This document shows, in pieces, positions 5,694-13,355 of a DNA stretch of 13,355 nt (position 1 is the stretch's first letter; every line of letters starts with the position of its first letter). The notes beneath the pieces were generated by a model. It was not told the DNA's origin. It did no database searches and saw nothing but the letters and a program-made list of their open reading frames with translations. This DNA is from DAOUBA01 sp034432855. Its GTDB lineage: Bacteria; Chloroflexota; Anaerolineae; B4-G1. Position numbers and translations under genes: made by a program. Location of the stretch: NCBI GenBank assembly GCA_034432855.1, contig DAOUBA010000093.1, positions 1-13,355 of the forward strand, given 5' to 3'.

Positions 5694-8096
5694 ATGTTGG
5701 CATCAGGTTCGATGGAACGGTCTTCGCTCCCCACCACCGGGATGCGCGGAGGGCTGGGCAGGACCCTGCTGACGGCTTTTCTGCTTCTGGCGATCGTCCC
5801 GCTCAGCGCGATCAGTTGGTATGCGACGATGCGCGAGCGGCAAAACATTCAACGTGAGGTCACGGCCAAGTTATCCTCCATGGCCACACTGGTGGAAATG
5901 CAGGTCCGCCGGTGGGCCGACTACCGCGTAGCGGACCTGGCGCTCCTGGCAGCCCTTCCAGACACTCGAGAGAATGTAGACATCTTGCTCGCCGCCTCCT
6001 CCGTAGATTCACAGCACGACGATGTGACCCGTGGCGCTGCCGCCCGCGAGGCGTTACGCGCCCAATTACGCACTGCGTTGGAACGAGCCCCAGCCTTTCG
6101 CCGTCTGGCGGTGCTGGATGGCACAGGCCGGGTTCTGGCCTCTACCGATCCACAAAGCGAGGGCTCGTCGGCAGCGCAGATACTCGAACTGGCGCCCGCG
6201 TCCGGCGAACCCGCCAGCCTGCAGTTCGTCTCACTCGATCCGGCTGCCGACGTGGGGCTGGTCATTGTCCAGCGCATTGCCGACTTGAGCGGTCAGGAAG
6301 CCGGATTGTTGGTCGGCTGGCTGAACCTGAGCGAACTGGCCGATAGCCTGCGGGCGGTCGAACTGGGACAACCAGGAGAGATCTACCTGGTGGATGCCAA
6401 CAGGATATCGCTGCCCCAGGGACAGACGGTGGACAGCCCGGGTATCGAAACCGCGCTGGCAGGCGAGAACACCACCGGGTTGCAGGAGAACTATGCCGGC
6501 GTCCCGGTCATCGGGGTCTACCGGTGGATAGCGGGATTGGGACTGGCGCTCGTCGCGGAGCAACCCCAGGCAGAAGCCTTTGCCACAGCCGACTCGGTGA
6601 CCGCGACCGTCGTCGGTGTCACCCTGATCGCTGCGCTTGCGACCGCCATCAGCGCCGCGGTCGTGACGCGGCAAATCACGCGTCCGGTCGTGCGGCTGAC
6701 CGAGTCAGCGCTCAATATCGCGGCCGGCGATCTTGCGCAGCACGTGCCCGTCACCTCGCGGGACGAGATCGGCATCCTGACCTACGTGTTCAACCGCATG
6801 GCGGCGGAACTGAAGGCGCTGTACGACGACCTGGAAGGCAAAGTGGTCGAACGTACCGCCCTGCTGCAAAAGGCCAATTATCAGATTCAGCGGCGAGCAA
6901 TCCAGATGCAGGCCAGCCTGGAAGTGGGGCAGGCCGTCACCTCGATCCTTGATCCCGACCGGTTGCTGCAACAAGTCGTTCGGGTGGTTAGGAACCGCTT
7001 CGTCTACTCCTACGCAGCGGTGTACACGACGGACGAGGACGGGATGCATCTGCTGCTGCGCGCCCATGACGGCGAGGCCGATCCCTTTTCTGGTCAGCGC
7101 ATCTCCTGCGAATTACCGGGGTCGGTGGGGCGCGCCTTTCGCGAGCGCACCCCGGTGGTGGAAAGCCGCCCCATCGCGGTCAAGATCGGGCCTCCGGCCC
7201 AGTACACCCGCTCGGAAGCAGCCCTGCCGCTCTGCCTGGGGGAGCAGACCCTGGGCGTGCTCCACGTACAGAGCACCGACGAGGAGGGCTTTGATCAGGA
7301 CGACGTCTCTGCCCTCCAGAACGTTGCCACCCAGATCACCATCGCCCTGGAGAACGCCCGTGCCTACGCCGTCGAACTGGAGGCGGTCAAGCAACTGCGC
7401 GAACTGGATCGTTCTAAACGCCATTTCCTGGCCAACATGTCGCACGAACTGCGCACCCCTCTCAACAACATCATCGGCTTCTCGCGCCTGCTGTTGAAAG
7501 GGATCGGAGGGACGCTGACAGAACAACAGCAGCAGGACCTGCAGATCATTTACCAGGATGGCTTGCACCTGCTCGGCCTGATCAACGACCTGCTGGACAT
7601 TTCCCAGATCGAAGCCGGGCTGATGGAACTCGAGTTCCAGGAGGTGGATCTGGCCGACCTGATCCATAGTGTGATGGCGACCGCCAGCGCCCTGGTGCGC
7701 GACAAAGACATCGAACTGCACCAGGAGATCGCGGCCGACCTGCCAAAGGTGGAGGCCGATACAGCGCGCGTCCGTCAGGTGCTGGTGCACCTGCTGGCCA
7801 ACGCGGCCAAGTTCACCGAGCGCGGGACCATTACCGTGCGCGCCTGGCCGGCTGATGGGCAGGTCATGGTCAGCGTCAGCGATACCGGCTCGGGCATTCC
7901 GCCGGAAGACCATGAGCGTATCTTCCAACGGTTCGATCAGGGTAGCCTGGCGGATGGGCGCCGGCGCAACGGGGCTGGGCTGGGGCTGGCCCTGTGCAAA
8001 GAGTTCGTAGAGATGCACGGCGGGTCTATTCAGGTGGAGAGCGAAGTGGGCAAGGGCTCGACGTTCACGTTCTCGTTGCCTGTACACCGGGTATGA
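5694..8096 (+). CDS. Membrane sensor histidine kinase: extracytoplasmic sensor-HAMP-GAF-HisKA-HATPase
   Basis: This is an 800-residue kinase. TM1 is about residues 22-42 (LLTAFLLLAIVPLSAISW). A dCache-like extracytoplasmic sensor spans roughly 45-298, and TM2 about 302-325. HAMP follows (about 325-378, TRPVVRLTESALNIAAGDL), then a coiled coil and one GAF domain (about 415-555). The H-box is SHELRTPLNN with the phospho-acceptor H584. The ATP-binding domain has the N-box N703 (ANAAKF), G1 D730 (DTGSGIP) and G2 around G760 (NGAGLGLAL). All catalytic boxes are intact. ATG 5694 gives the longest form; ATG 5712 and 5742 would leave the TM intact and are possible. There is no attached receiver, consistent with the two separate receivers just upstream being its targets. 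The signal it senses is not evident. Confidence 0.94.
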   Translation: MLASGSMERSSLPTTGMRGGLGRTLLTAFLLLAIVPLSAISWYATMRERQNIQREVTAKLSSMATLVEMQVRRWADYRVADLALLAALPDTRENVDILLAASSVDSQHDDVTRGAAAREALRAQLRTALERAPAFRRLAVLDGTGRVLASTDPQSEGSSAAQILELAPASGEPASLQFVSLDPAADVGLVIVQRIADLSGQEAGLLVGWLNLSELADSLRAVELGQPGEIYLVDANRISLPQGQTVDSPGIETALAGENTTGLQENYAGVPVIGVYRWIAGLGLALVAEQPQAEAFATADSVTATVVGVTLIAALATAISAAVVTRQITRPVVRLTESALNIAAGDLAQHVPVTSRDEIGILTYVFNRMAAELKALYDDLEGKVVERTALLQKANYQIQRRAIQMQASLEVGQAVTSILDPDRLLQQVVRVVRNRFVYSYAAVYTTDEDGMHLLLRAHDGEADPFSGQRISCELPGSVGRAFRERTPVVESRPIAVKIGPPAQYTRSEAALPLCLGEQTLGVLHVQSTDEEGFDQDDVSALQNVATQITIALENARAYAVELEAVKQLRELDRSKRHFLANMSHELRTPLNNIIGFSRLLLKGIGGTLTEQQQQDLQIIYQDGLHLLGLINDLLDISQIEAGLMELEFQEVDLADLIHSVMATASALVRDKDIELHQEIAADLPKVEADTARVRQVLVHLLANAAKFTERGTITVRAWPADGQVMVSVSDTGSGIPPEDHERIFQRFDQGSLADGRRRNGAGLGLALCKEFVEMHGGSIQVESEVGKGSTFTFSLPVHRV

Positions 8097-8105
8097 CCTT
8101 TCGAG

Positions 8106-8111
8106 AAGGAG
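8106..8111 (+). promoter_or_regulatory. Shine-Dalgarno site that selects GTG 8120
   Basis: AAGGAG lies 8 nt before GTG 8120. The alternative ATG at 8093 overlaps the kinase stop (ATGA) but has no such site at a proper distance. The first recognisable domain residue comes about 20 codons after GTG 8120, so either start is compatible with the protein. Confidence 0.7.
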
Positions 8112-8119
8112 CACCTCAC

Positions 8120-11098
8120 GTGGCAGATGATATGATAACCGGACGAGGGTCGTCAAGTGTCCACATCCCGACATATCGGGATCGTCGCGCCATTGGCCTC
8201 ATCACCTACGGGGTTGGGGATCCAAACAACTATGCTGTATGGGCTGGGGTGGCCGATGTGGCCCGGGAGCGTGATGTCAACCTGTTCTGCTTCCCCGGCA
8301 AGCCGTTACGTTCACCGATCGGCTTCGATGCTCAGGCCAACATACTATACGACCTGATAGACAAGGAGAATTTCGACGGTCTGGTGATCTGGGGTGGAGC
8401 AATGGCCCACCACGTTGATGTCAGAGAGGTTCAGGCTTTCTGTGAACGATACCGCCCCCTGCCGATGGTGAGTATTGCCCTAGAGTTGCAAGATATTCCC
8501 AGTATACTGGTGGATAATTACCAGGGCATGCATGACGCGGTGGTTCACCTGATTGAAGTGCATGGCTACCGTCGCATCGCCTTTATCCGCGGGCCTGCAG
8601 GACATCCGGAGGCGGAGGATCGCTACCGGGCCTACAGAGACGCCCTGGCCGAGCATGCTCTCCCCTTCAATGAGGCGCTCGTCGCCCCGGGTGACTTTAG
8701 AGAACCCGCCGGTGTTGCGGCGATCAACCTGCTGTGCGATCAGCGGGGCTTGCGGCCAGCCAGGGATTTTGAGGCCCTGGCCGTCGCCAACGACGTGATG
8801 GCCATTGCCGCATTGAAAGAGTTACAGGCACGGGGGCTATACGTGCCCGACGATGTGGCCGTAGTCGGCTTTGACGACACGGAGGAAAGCCGTGTCGTGA
8901 ATCCTCCCTTGACGACCGTGCCTTTGTTGCTCTACGAACAGGGGCGCCAGGCGACCGAGATGCTGTTGGCCAAAATGGCCGGCGAGCCGGTGCCTCAGCG
9001 TGTGATACTCCCTACGAGGACGGTGGTGCGCCAGGCCTGTGGCTGCGTGCCCGCAGAAACGCTGCAGGCCGCCGCCGGCCCGATGGCGAGAAGCAGCCAG
9101 ACCCTGGAGGCTATGCTTGCCACACAGCGGGGGCGTATGCTCTTGGATATAACCCAGGCGATCGGCACTGTCGTTCCCGAGTGGGTAGAGCAATTCGTGG
9201 ATGGCTTTTTAGCCGAGTTGCAAGGGGAGGCAGCCCACACTTTCCTCTCGGCCCTGGATCGCATCTTACGCCAGATCATCGCCACGGACGGCGAGGTGAA
9301 CTCGTGGCAGGGTGCGGTCTCGGCACTACGTCGCCACGTGCTGCCCTGCCTTGAGGGCGAAATGCGCGCACGGGCCGAGGATCTGTGGAATCAGGCGCGG
9401 GTGATGATCGGGGATACGGCACAGAGGGTCCAGGTGTACCGTGGGGTGCAGGCAGAACAGCAGACTGCGCTGTTGCGTGAAATCAGCCAGGCGTTGATTA
9501 CCACCTTTGACATAGCCGGGCTGGCAAAAGTCCTGGCCTACGAACTGCCACGGCTCGGCATCAAGCGCGGCTATCTCTCCCTGTACGAGAAGCCGGAGGC
9601 GCCGGCCGAATGGGCCAGGATGATCCTGGCCTACGATGAGAAAGGGGCTATTGGATTGGACACCGATACACGACGCTTCCCTGCCCGTCAACTCGTGCCG
9701 CCGAGCCTGTTGCCCCGTGACAGGCGATATACCATGGTAGTCGAGCCCCTCTACTTCCGGGAGACCCAGTTGGGGTTGGCTGTGTTTGAAGCCGCACCGC
9801 AGCAAGAAAAAGTCAGCGACACGGTGCGGGGGCATATCTCGAGCGCACTACAGGGCACACGGCTCGTCGCGCAAGTGGAGGAACATGCCAGAGCGCTTCG
9901 GGAAACCAACGAGGCTCTCCGGCGCCGCGCCGTGCAACTCGAAACCAACATCGAGATTGGCCGGGCGATCACTTCCATCTTCGACGTGGATCAGTTACTG
10001 CGCCAGACCGTTGAACTGATCCGCGATCGCTTCGGGTTCTACCACGTCGGCATCTTTCTCCTCGACGAGACCGGTGAATGGGCCGTCCTCCGGGAAGCCA
10101 CCGGCGAGGCCGGCGCCCAGATGAAGGCCCAGGGCCACCGCCTGGCGGTGGACGGGACCAGCATGGTGGGTTGGACAGCCCTTCACCGCGAGCCGCGTAT
10201 CGCCTGGGACGTCGGGAAGGACGCAGTGCGGTTCGCGCACCCATTGTTGCCACGCACACGTTCGGAGATGACGTTGCCGCTGATGGTGGGCGGGCGAGTG
10301 CTGGGAGTGCTGAACGTCCAGTCCGAGGAGGAGGCCGCTTTCGACCAGGATGACATGCGCACCCTCCAAAGCATGGCCGACCAGGTTGCCATCGCCATCG
10401 AAAACGCCAGCCGTCTCTCCGACGAGGCCGCCCTGCTCGAGGCGACCAGCCCCATCTACCGCGCCGCCCGCCGCCTCATCACCGCTGTCTCCACCACCGA
10501 GGTCGCCGACGCCATCATTGCCTCCGTCGCCGAAACTGCCGCCGACGGGTGTACTGTTATTGAATTCGAGTTCTCCCTCGAGGGCGAACCCAGAACCCTG
10601 CTCTACCTGGGCGTGTGGCGGCGTGATCGCAAGCCGCAGTTCGAACCCGGCCTACGCCTGCCCATCCTTGAAAGCCCCGTCCCTCTCGACCTGGTCGGTA
10701 CCTTCTGGATCAGCACCGATGTCGAGCAGGACGAGCGGTTGCCGCTCAGCGCCCGCCGCATGTTCCAGGATACGGGTGTCTGCGCGCTGGTGAACATCCC
10801 TCTGCGCGCCAGAGAACGGGTGATCGGCCAGGTGGTGGTGCTCCGCGCCACGCCGGGGGTCTTTCCGGCCTCGGCACTCCGTCTCTACGAGGCCCTGAGT
10901 GACCAGGCATCGGTGGCGCTGGAGCGCGCACAGTTGCTGGAGGAGGCGCGCCGGCGTGTGGAGAGCGAGCGGCTGGCGCGTCAGGCGATTGACCACATCC
11001 GGCGGGCAGTGGACGTGGAGCAGGCTCTCCAGGCTGCCGCGCAGGAACTTGCCCAGGCCCTGGAGGTGCCGCACGTCGCGATCGAATTGGGGGTGTAG
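8120..11098 (+). CDS. LacI-like ligand-binding domain fused to multiple GAF domains, no output domain
   Basis: This is a 992-residue cytoplasmic protein (no signal peptide, no TM). Residues 22-309 are a LacI/PBP-1 type sugar-sensor fold, shown by RRAIGLITYG, FDGLVIWGG, PSILVDNYQG, YRRIAFIRG, ALAVANDVMAIAAL and VAVVGFDDTEESRVVNPPLTT, and closed by RQACGC. There is no N-terminal helix-turn-helix, so it is not a repressor. A helical linker (310-447) leads to a GAF-like domain (about 448-572), a coiled coil (575-610), a canonical GAF (about 611-765) and a third GAF (about 770-938). The last 45 residues resemble the opening of one more GAF, then stop at HVAIELGV. No kinase, GGDEF, EAL or DNA-binding domain is visible. 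It probably senses a small ligand and signals by protein contact with the operon's kinase, an inference from context. Confidence 0.85.
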   Translation: MADDMITGRGSSSVHIPTYRDRRAIGLITYGVGDPNNYAVWAGVADVARERDVNLFCFPGKPLRSPIGFDAQANILYDLIDKENFDGLVIWGGAMAHHVDVREVQAFCERYRPLPMVSIALELQDIPSILVDNYQGMHDAVVHLIEVHGYRRIAFIRGPAGHPEAEDRYRAYRDALAEHALPFNEALVAPGDFREPAGVAAINLLCDQRGLRPARDFEALAVANDVMAIAALKELQARGLYVPDDVAVVGFDDTEESRVVNPPLTTVPLLLYEQGRQATEMLLAKMAGEPVPQRVILPTRTVVRQACGCVPAETLQAAAGPMARSSQTLEAMLATQRGRMLLDITQAIGTVVPEWVEQFVDGFLAELQGEAAHTFLSALDRILRQIIATDGEVNSWQGAVSALRRHVLPCLEGEMRARAEDLWNQARVMIGDTAQRVQVYRGVQAEQQTALLREISQALITTFDIAGLAKVLAYELPRLGIKRGYLSLYEKPEAPAEWARMILAYDEKGAIGLDTDTRRFPARQLVPPSLLPRDRRYTMVVEPLYFRETQLGLAVFEAAPQQEKVSDTVRGHISSALQGTRLVAQVEEHARALRETNEALRRRAVQLETNIEIGRAITSIFDVDQLLRQTVELIRDRFGFYHVGIFLLDETGEWAVLREATGEAGAQMKAQGHRLAVDGTSMVGWTALHREPRIAWDVGKDAVRFAHPLLPRTRSEMTLPLMVGGRVLGVLNVQSEEEAAFDQDDMRTLQSMADQVAIAIENASRLSDEAALLEATSPIYRAARRLITAVSTTEVADAIIASVAETAADGCTVIEFEFSLEGEPRTLLYLGVWRRDRKPQFEPGLRLPILESPVPLDLVGTFWISTDVEQDERLPLSARRMFQDTGVCALVNIPLRARERVIGQVVVLRATPGVFPASALRLYEALSDQASVALERAQLLEEARRRVESERLARQAIDHIRRAVDVEQALQAAAQELAQALEVPHVAIELGV

Positions 11099-11133
11099 GA
11101 CAGATCGCCGATTTGTCTCGGCAAGGAGTATTG

Positions 11134-12915
11134 ATGAGCACACGAGACTTATCCGAATGGCAGACTGAGGTACAACGCAGCCGCATTGCGCTCCTGAATA
11201 ACCTGCTGTTGGTGGCGACGATCAGCAGCCTGCTCTTGTTAGTCTTTTACCCTGTGGTGCTGACAATGCAGGGGAAGAGCGTCCGGCAAATCGTGGGCAT
11301 TATGGTTCCCTTCGTTATCGGCTGGCTGATCATACTGGTTGTCTGGGCCTTGCGCAGGTTGCCCCACAATGTTCGAGCCTCGGTTTTCCTACTGCTCACC
11401 TGGGTTCTGGGTGTAATCGTGTTCTATAGGGGCGGACTACCCGGGGGGGGACGCACCTTGATCTTGCTCCTCCCGGTCTTGGGTCTCACCCTGATGGGGC
11501 AAACCGCCGGCATCGCGGGTGGGATTGTCAGCATTCTAACCTACGCCGGTTTTTCTCTGGCCTTCAGCCAAAAGTGGATTCCCGCCCCCGATGTGGCAGC
11601 AGACCTGACCGCGCTGGAACCATGGATGGGTGAAGGAGTAGGCTTTCTGCTCGTGGTCGCCATTGTGATAGGGCTTCTGTGGCTGTCCAACCGCGATTGG
11701 TCGGAGGCACTGATGAGAGCAAGCGTGGCCAACGAACAACTGCGAGCCCAGACACGAGAACTGGAGATAGCGAATACACAGCTCATCCGGCAGGCTTCCC
11801 AATTGCGGGCGACGGCCGAGATCGCCCGCGTTGGCTCCTCTACGCTGGACCCGGACGCATTGGCGAGAGAAGTGGTCAATCGCATCCAGGAAGGCTTCAG
11901 CCCTCTGGGCGTGTACTTCGTGGGCCTGTTCCTGCTCGACGAGGCCCAGGAATACGCCGCGCTGAAGGCTGCTACTGGCGAGGCTGGGCGGCTGCTGCTG
12001 GAGATGGGCTATAAGGTGGGGGTGGATGAAACCACCACGCTCGGCTGGAGCATCATCCATCAACAGGCTCGCATCGCGCCGAACCTGGAAGAAGGCTCGG
12101 TAAGACTGGACGCCCTGCCTATGCCCCATACGCGCTCGGAGATTATCTTGCCGCTGCAATCACGCGGGCGTGTCCTGGGAGCGATAACCGTGCAGAGCAC
12201 CCGCGAGGCCGCCTTCGCCGGCGCCAACGTTGCCACCCTGCAGATGATGGCCGACCAGGTGGCGATGGCGATTGACAATGCCCGGCTTTTCACTCAAACC
12301 CAGGCTGCTCTGCAGGAAGTGCGGGCCGCCCATCGGCGTTACCTGGTCCAATCGTGGCGCGAGTTCCTGGCCGCCGAGCCAGTATCGCGGGTGGACTATA
12401 GACTACCGGGAGTGGAAATAGGAGACGGCGATCTCTTGCGCCAGACGCAACGTGCGGCAGTGGCCCACCAACGCACCGTCGCCGCGAGCAGTCCCGCTTC
12501 AGAATCCGAGGGGGCGGTTTCCGCGCCGCAGGCGGCGCTGGTGGTGCCTCTCAGGCTACGTGGGCAGGTCATCGGCACGATGGCCTTGCACGAAACGCGC
12601 CATCAGCGCCCCTGGACTGCCGAGGAGGTCGCTCTGGCAGAGACCGTTGCCGAGCAGGTCGCGCTCACGGTGGAGAACCTGCGCCTGATGGACGAGACAC
12701 AGCGCCGCGCCGTGCGCGAGCGCGCGATCCGTGAGGTTTCCGATCGAATGCAGCAGGCCACGGACCTGGAGACCCTGATGCGCATTACGGCAGAAGAGTT
12801 GAACCGGCTCCTGGGAGGCTCGCATACCTATGTGCGTTTGGGCCTTGAGACGCCCTCAACCTCCTATGCCACTGGCGACGGGCACGGTGAAGGAGATAAT
12901 GAAGATGCCACCTAA
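11134..12915 (+). CDS. Six-helix membrane protein with GAF domains, no output domain
   Basis: This is a 593-residue protein. Six hydrophobic helices lie at about residues 20-43, 54-73, 83-98, 108-121, 124-144 and 169-187, with the loop YRGGLPGGGRTLILLLPVLG typical of 6TM sensor modules. A coiled coil (190-231) leads to a canonical GAF (about 232-385), then YLVQSWREFLAAE and a degenerate second GAF in which mainly the C-terminal half is recognisable (about 464-522). The last 70 residues contain ERAIREVSDRMQQATDLETL and end in a GAF-like strand (TYVRLGL) plus an acidic tail. AAGGAG lies 5 bp before ATG 11134, which fixes the start. No catalytic domain is present. A run of eight G at 11443-11450 is in the coding sequence. 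It probably acts as a membrane-anchored partner of the operon's other sensors. Confidence 0.85.
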   Translation: MSTRDLSEWQTEVQRSRIALLNNLLLVATISSLLLLVFYPVVLTMQGKSVRQIVGIMVPFVIGWLIILVVWALRRLPHNVRASVFLLLTWVLGVIVFYRGGLPGGGRTLILLLPVLGLTLMGQTAGIAGGIVSILTYAGFSLAFSQKWIPAPDVAADLTALEPWMGEGVGFLLVVAIVIGLLWLSNRDWSEALMRASVANEQLRAQTRELEIANTQLIRQASQLRATAEIARVGSSTLDPDALAREVVNRIQEGFSPLGVYFVGLFLLDEAQEYAALKAATGEAGRLLLEMGYKVGVDETTTLGWSIIHQQARIAPNLEEGSVRLDALPMPHTRSEIILPLQSRGRVLGAITVQSTREAAFAGANVATLQMMADQVAMAIDNARLFTQTQAALQEVRAAHRRYLVQSWREFLAAEPVSRVDYRLPGVEIGDGDLLRQTQRAAVAHQRTVAASSPASESEGAVSAPQAALVVPLRLRGQVIGTMALHETRHQRPWTAEEVALAETVAEQVALTVENLRLMDETQRRAVRERAIREVSDRMQQATDLETLMRITAEELNRLLGGSHTYVRLGLETPSTSYATGDGHGEGDNEDAT

Positions 12916-13355
12916 GCACGAAAGAGAGAACCGGCGGATGGGGAAAGAGTCTGTTGGGTCGCAAAACCCGCGCCCGACTATCGGCCTACTTGCCGATCGG
13001 CTTGAAGAGGGGTATCAGATCTCTGTGTTGAATGGTGTCGCCGATCTGGCCGAAGAGCGTGACGTCAACTTGCTGTGCTTCTCGGGCAGGCCATTGCGCT
13101 CGCCCTACGGGTTTGAGGCGCAGGGTAACGTGCTCTACGAACTGGTGAATGTGGCAAACACCGATGGGCTGATAATCACGTCTAGCGCATTGACCTCTTA
13201 CACCAGCCCTGAAGAACTCTTGCACCTCTGCGAGCGGTATCACCCACTGCCTATGGTTAGCATCGCCCAGAGCATGGAGGGGGTTCCCAGTATATTGGTG
13301 GACAACGCGCAGGGCGTGCGTGACGCAATCCGCCACCTCACCGAGGTGCACGGCT
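12905..13355 (+). CDS. Second LacI-like ligand-binding sensor, truncated by the window edge
   Basis: About 150 residues are visible and the frame is open to the window end. After a basic 20-residue leader comes RPTIGLLADR and a LacI/PBP-1 fold that is about half identical, without gaps, to residues 22-149 of the 992-residue protein upstream. Shared blocks include ERDVNL, PLRSP, CERY, PLPMVSIA and PSILVDN. As in that protein, there is no helix-turn-helix and no signal peptide. AAGGAG at 12890-12895 lies 9 nt before ATG 12905; ATG 12899 is in frame but too close to that site. The gene overlaps the end of the preceding gene by 11 bp, so it belongs to the same operon. Whether it ends in GAF domains, a kinase or a cyclase cannot be seen. 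Confidence 0.88.
   Translation, partial: MPPKHERENRRMGKESVGSQNPRPTIGLLADRLEEGYQISVLNGVADLAEERDVNLLCFSGRPLRSPYGFEAQGNVLYELVNVANTDGLIITSSALTSYTSPEELLHLCERYHPLPMVSIAQSMEGVPSILVDNAQGVRDAIRHLTEVHG

Noticed and set aside
7994..8119. N-terminal extension of the LacI-like/GAF protein into the kinase gene
   Set aside because: It overlaps the conserved end of the kinase in another frame, while a good Shine-Dalgarno sequence serves GTG 8120.
7113..8174. A 353-codon minus-strand open frame opposite the kinase
   Set aside because: It is antisense to the conserved HisKA/HATPase coding region, has no recognisable domain, and is explained by the GC-rich codon usage of the kinase gene.
1..13355. CRISPR array, tRNA or rRNA genes
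   Set aside because: No evenly spaced repeat-spacer pattern and no recognisable tRNA arms or rRNA segments were seen on either strand.

Overview
The window looks like part of a moderately GC-rich bacterial chromosome. The best guess is Chloroflexota (Anaerolineae or Roseiflexus-like). This is inferred from the gene style: cytoplasmic LacI-like sensor domains fused to strings of GAF domains, a six-helix membrane GAF protein, a dCache-HAMP-GAF histidine kinase and stand-alone receiver proteins in one operon. No rRNA or other phylogenetic marker is present, so the assignment is tentative.

Bases 1-1366 are a complete IS3-family insertion sequence. It has 25-bp terminal inverted repeats (20 of 25 matching), orfA and orfB, an A7 slippery site for a programmed -1 frameshift, and a DDE transposase. 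A 51-nt near-perfect hairpin and a 14-bp palindrome lie in the 3' end of orfB. The element sits inside a minus-strand DNA methyltransferase gene. About 158 N-terminal codons (motif I and the acidic motif II residue) remain at 1367-1842. The catalytic half would lie beyond the left edge.

Bases 1843-4640 form a minus-strand block, in order of transcription: a small GIY-YIG domain protein (4640-4338), a YesL/DUF624-like membrane protein (4207-3530), RNase J (3526-1883) and then the broken methyltransferase. An imperfect inverted repeat fills the gap between the GIY-YIG gene and the YesL-like gene.

Bases 4641-4866 are a divergent control region. The minus strand has a weak extended -10 element. 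The plus strand has a near-consensus sigma70 promoter (TTGTCA, 17 bp, TGCTATAAT) preceded by 11-bp-phased GTAAC repeats.

Bases 4867-13355 are one tightly packed plus-strand sensory operon. It holds two CheY-like receivers without output domains, an 800-residue membrane histidine kinase, a 992-residue LacI-like/multi-GAF protein without a DNA-binding or enzymatic output domain, a 593-residue six-helix GAF protein, and the start of a second LacI-like sensor about half identical to the first over the visible part. Apart from the kinase and receivers, nothing visible has a conventional output. The working model is that the LacI-like and GAF proteins are ligand-sensing partners that modulate the kinase, with the receivers passing phosphate or contacts onward. 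The complete end of the last gene, outside the window, could change that view.
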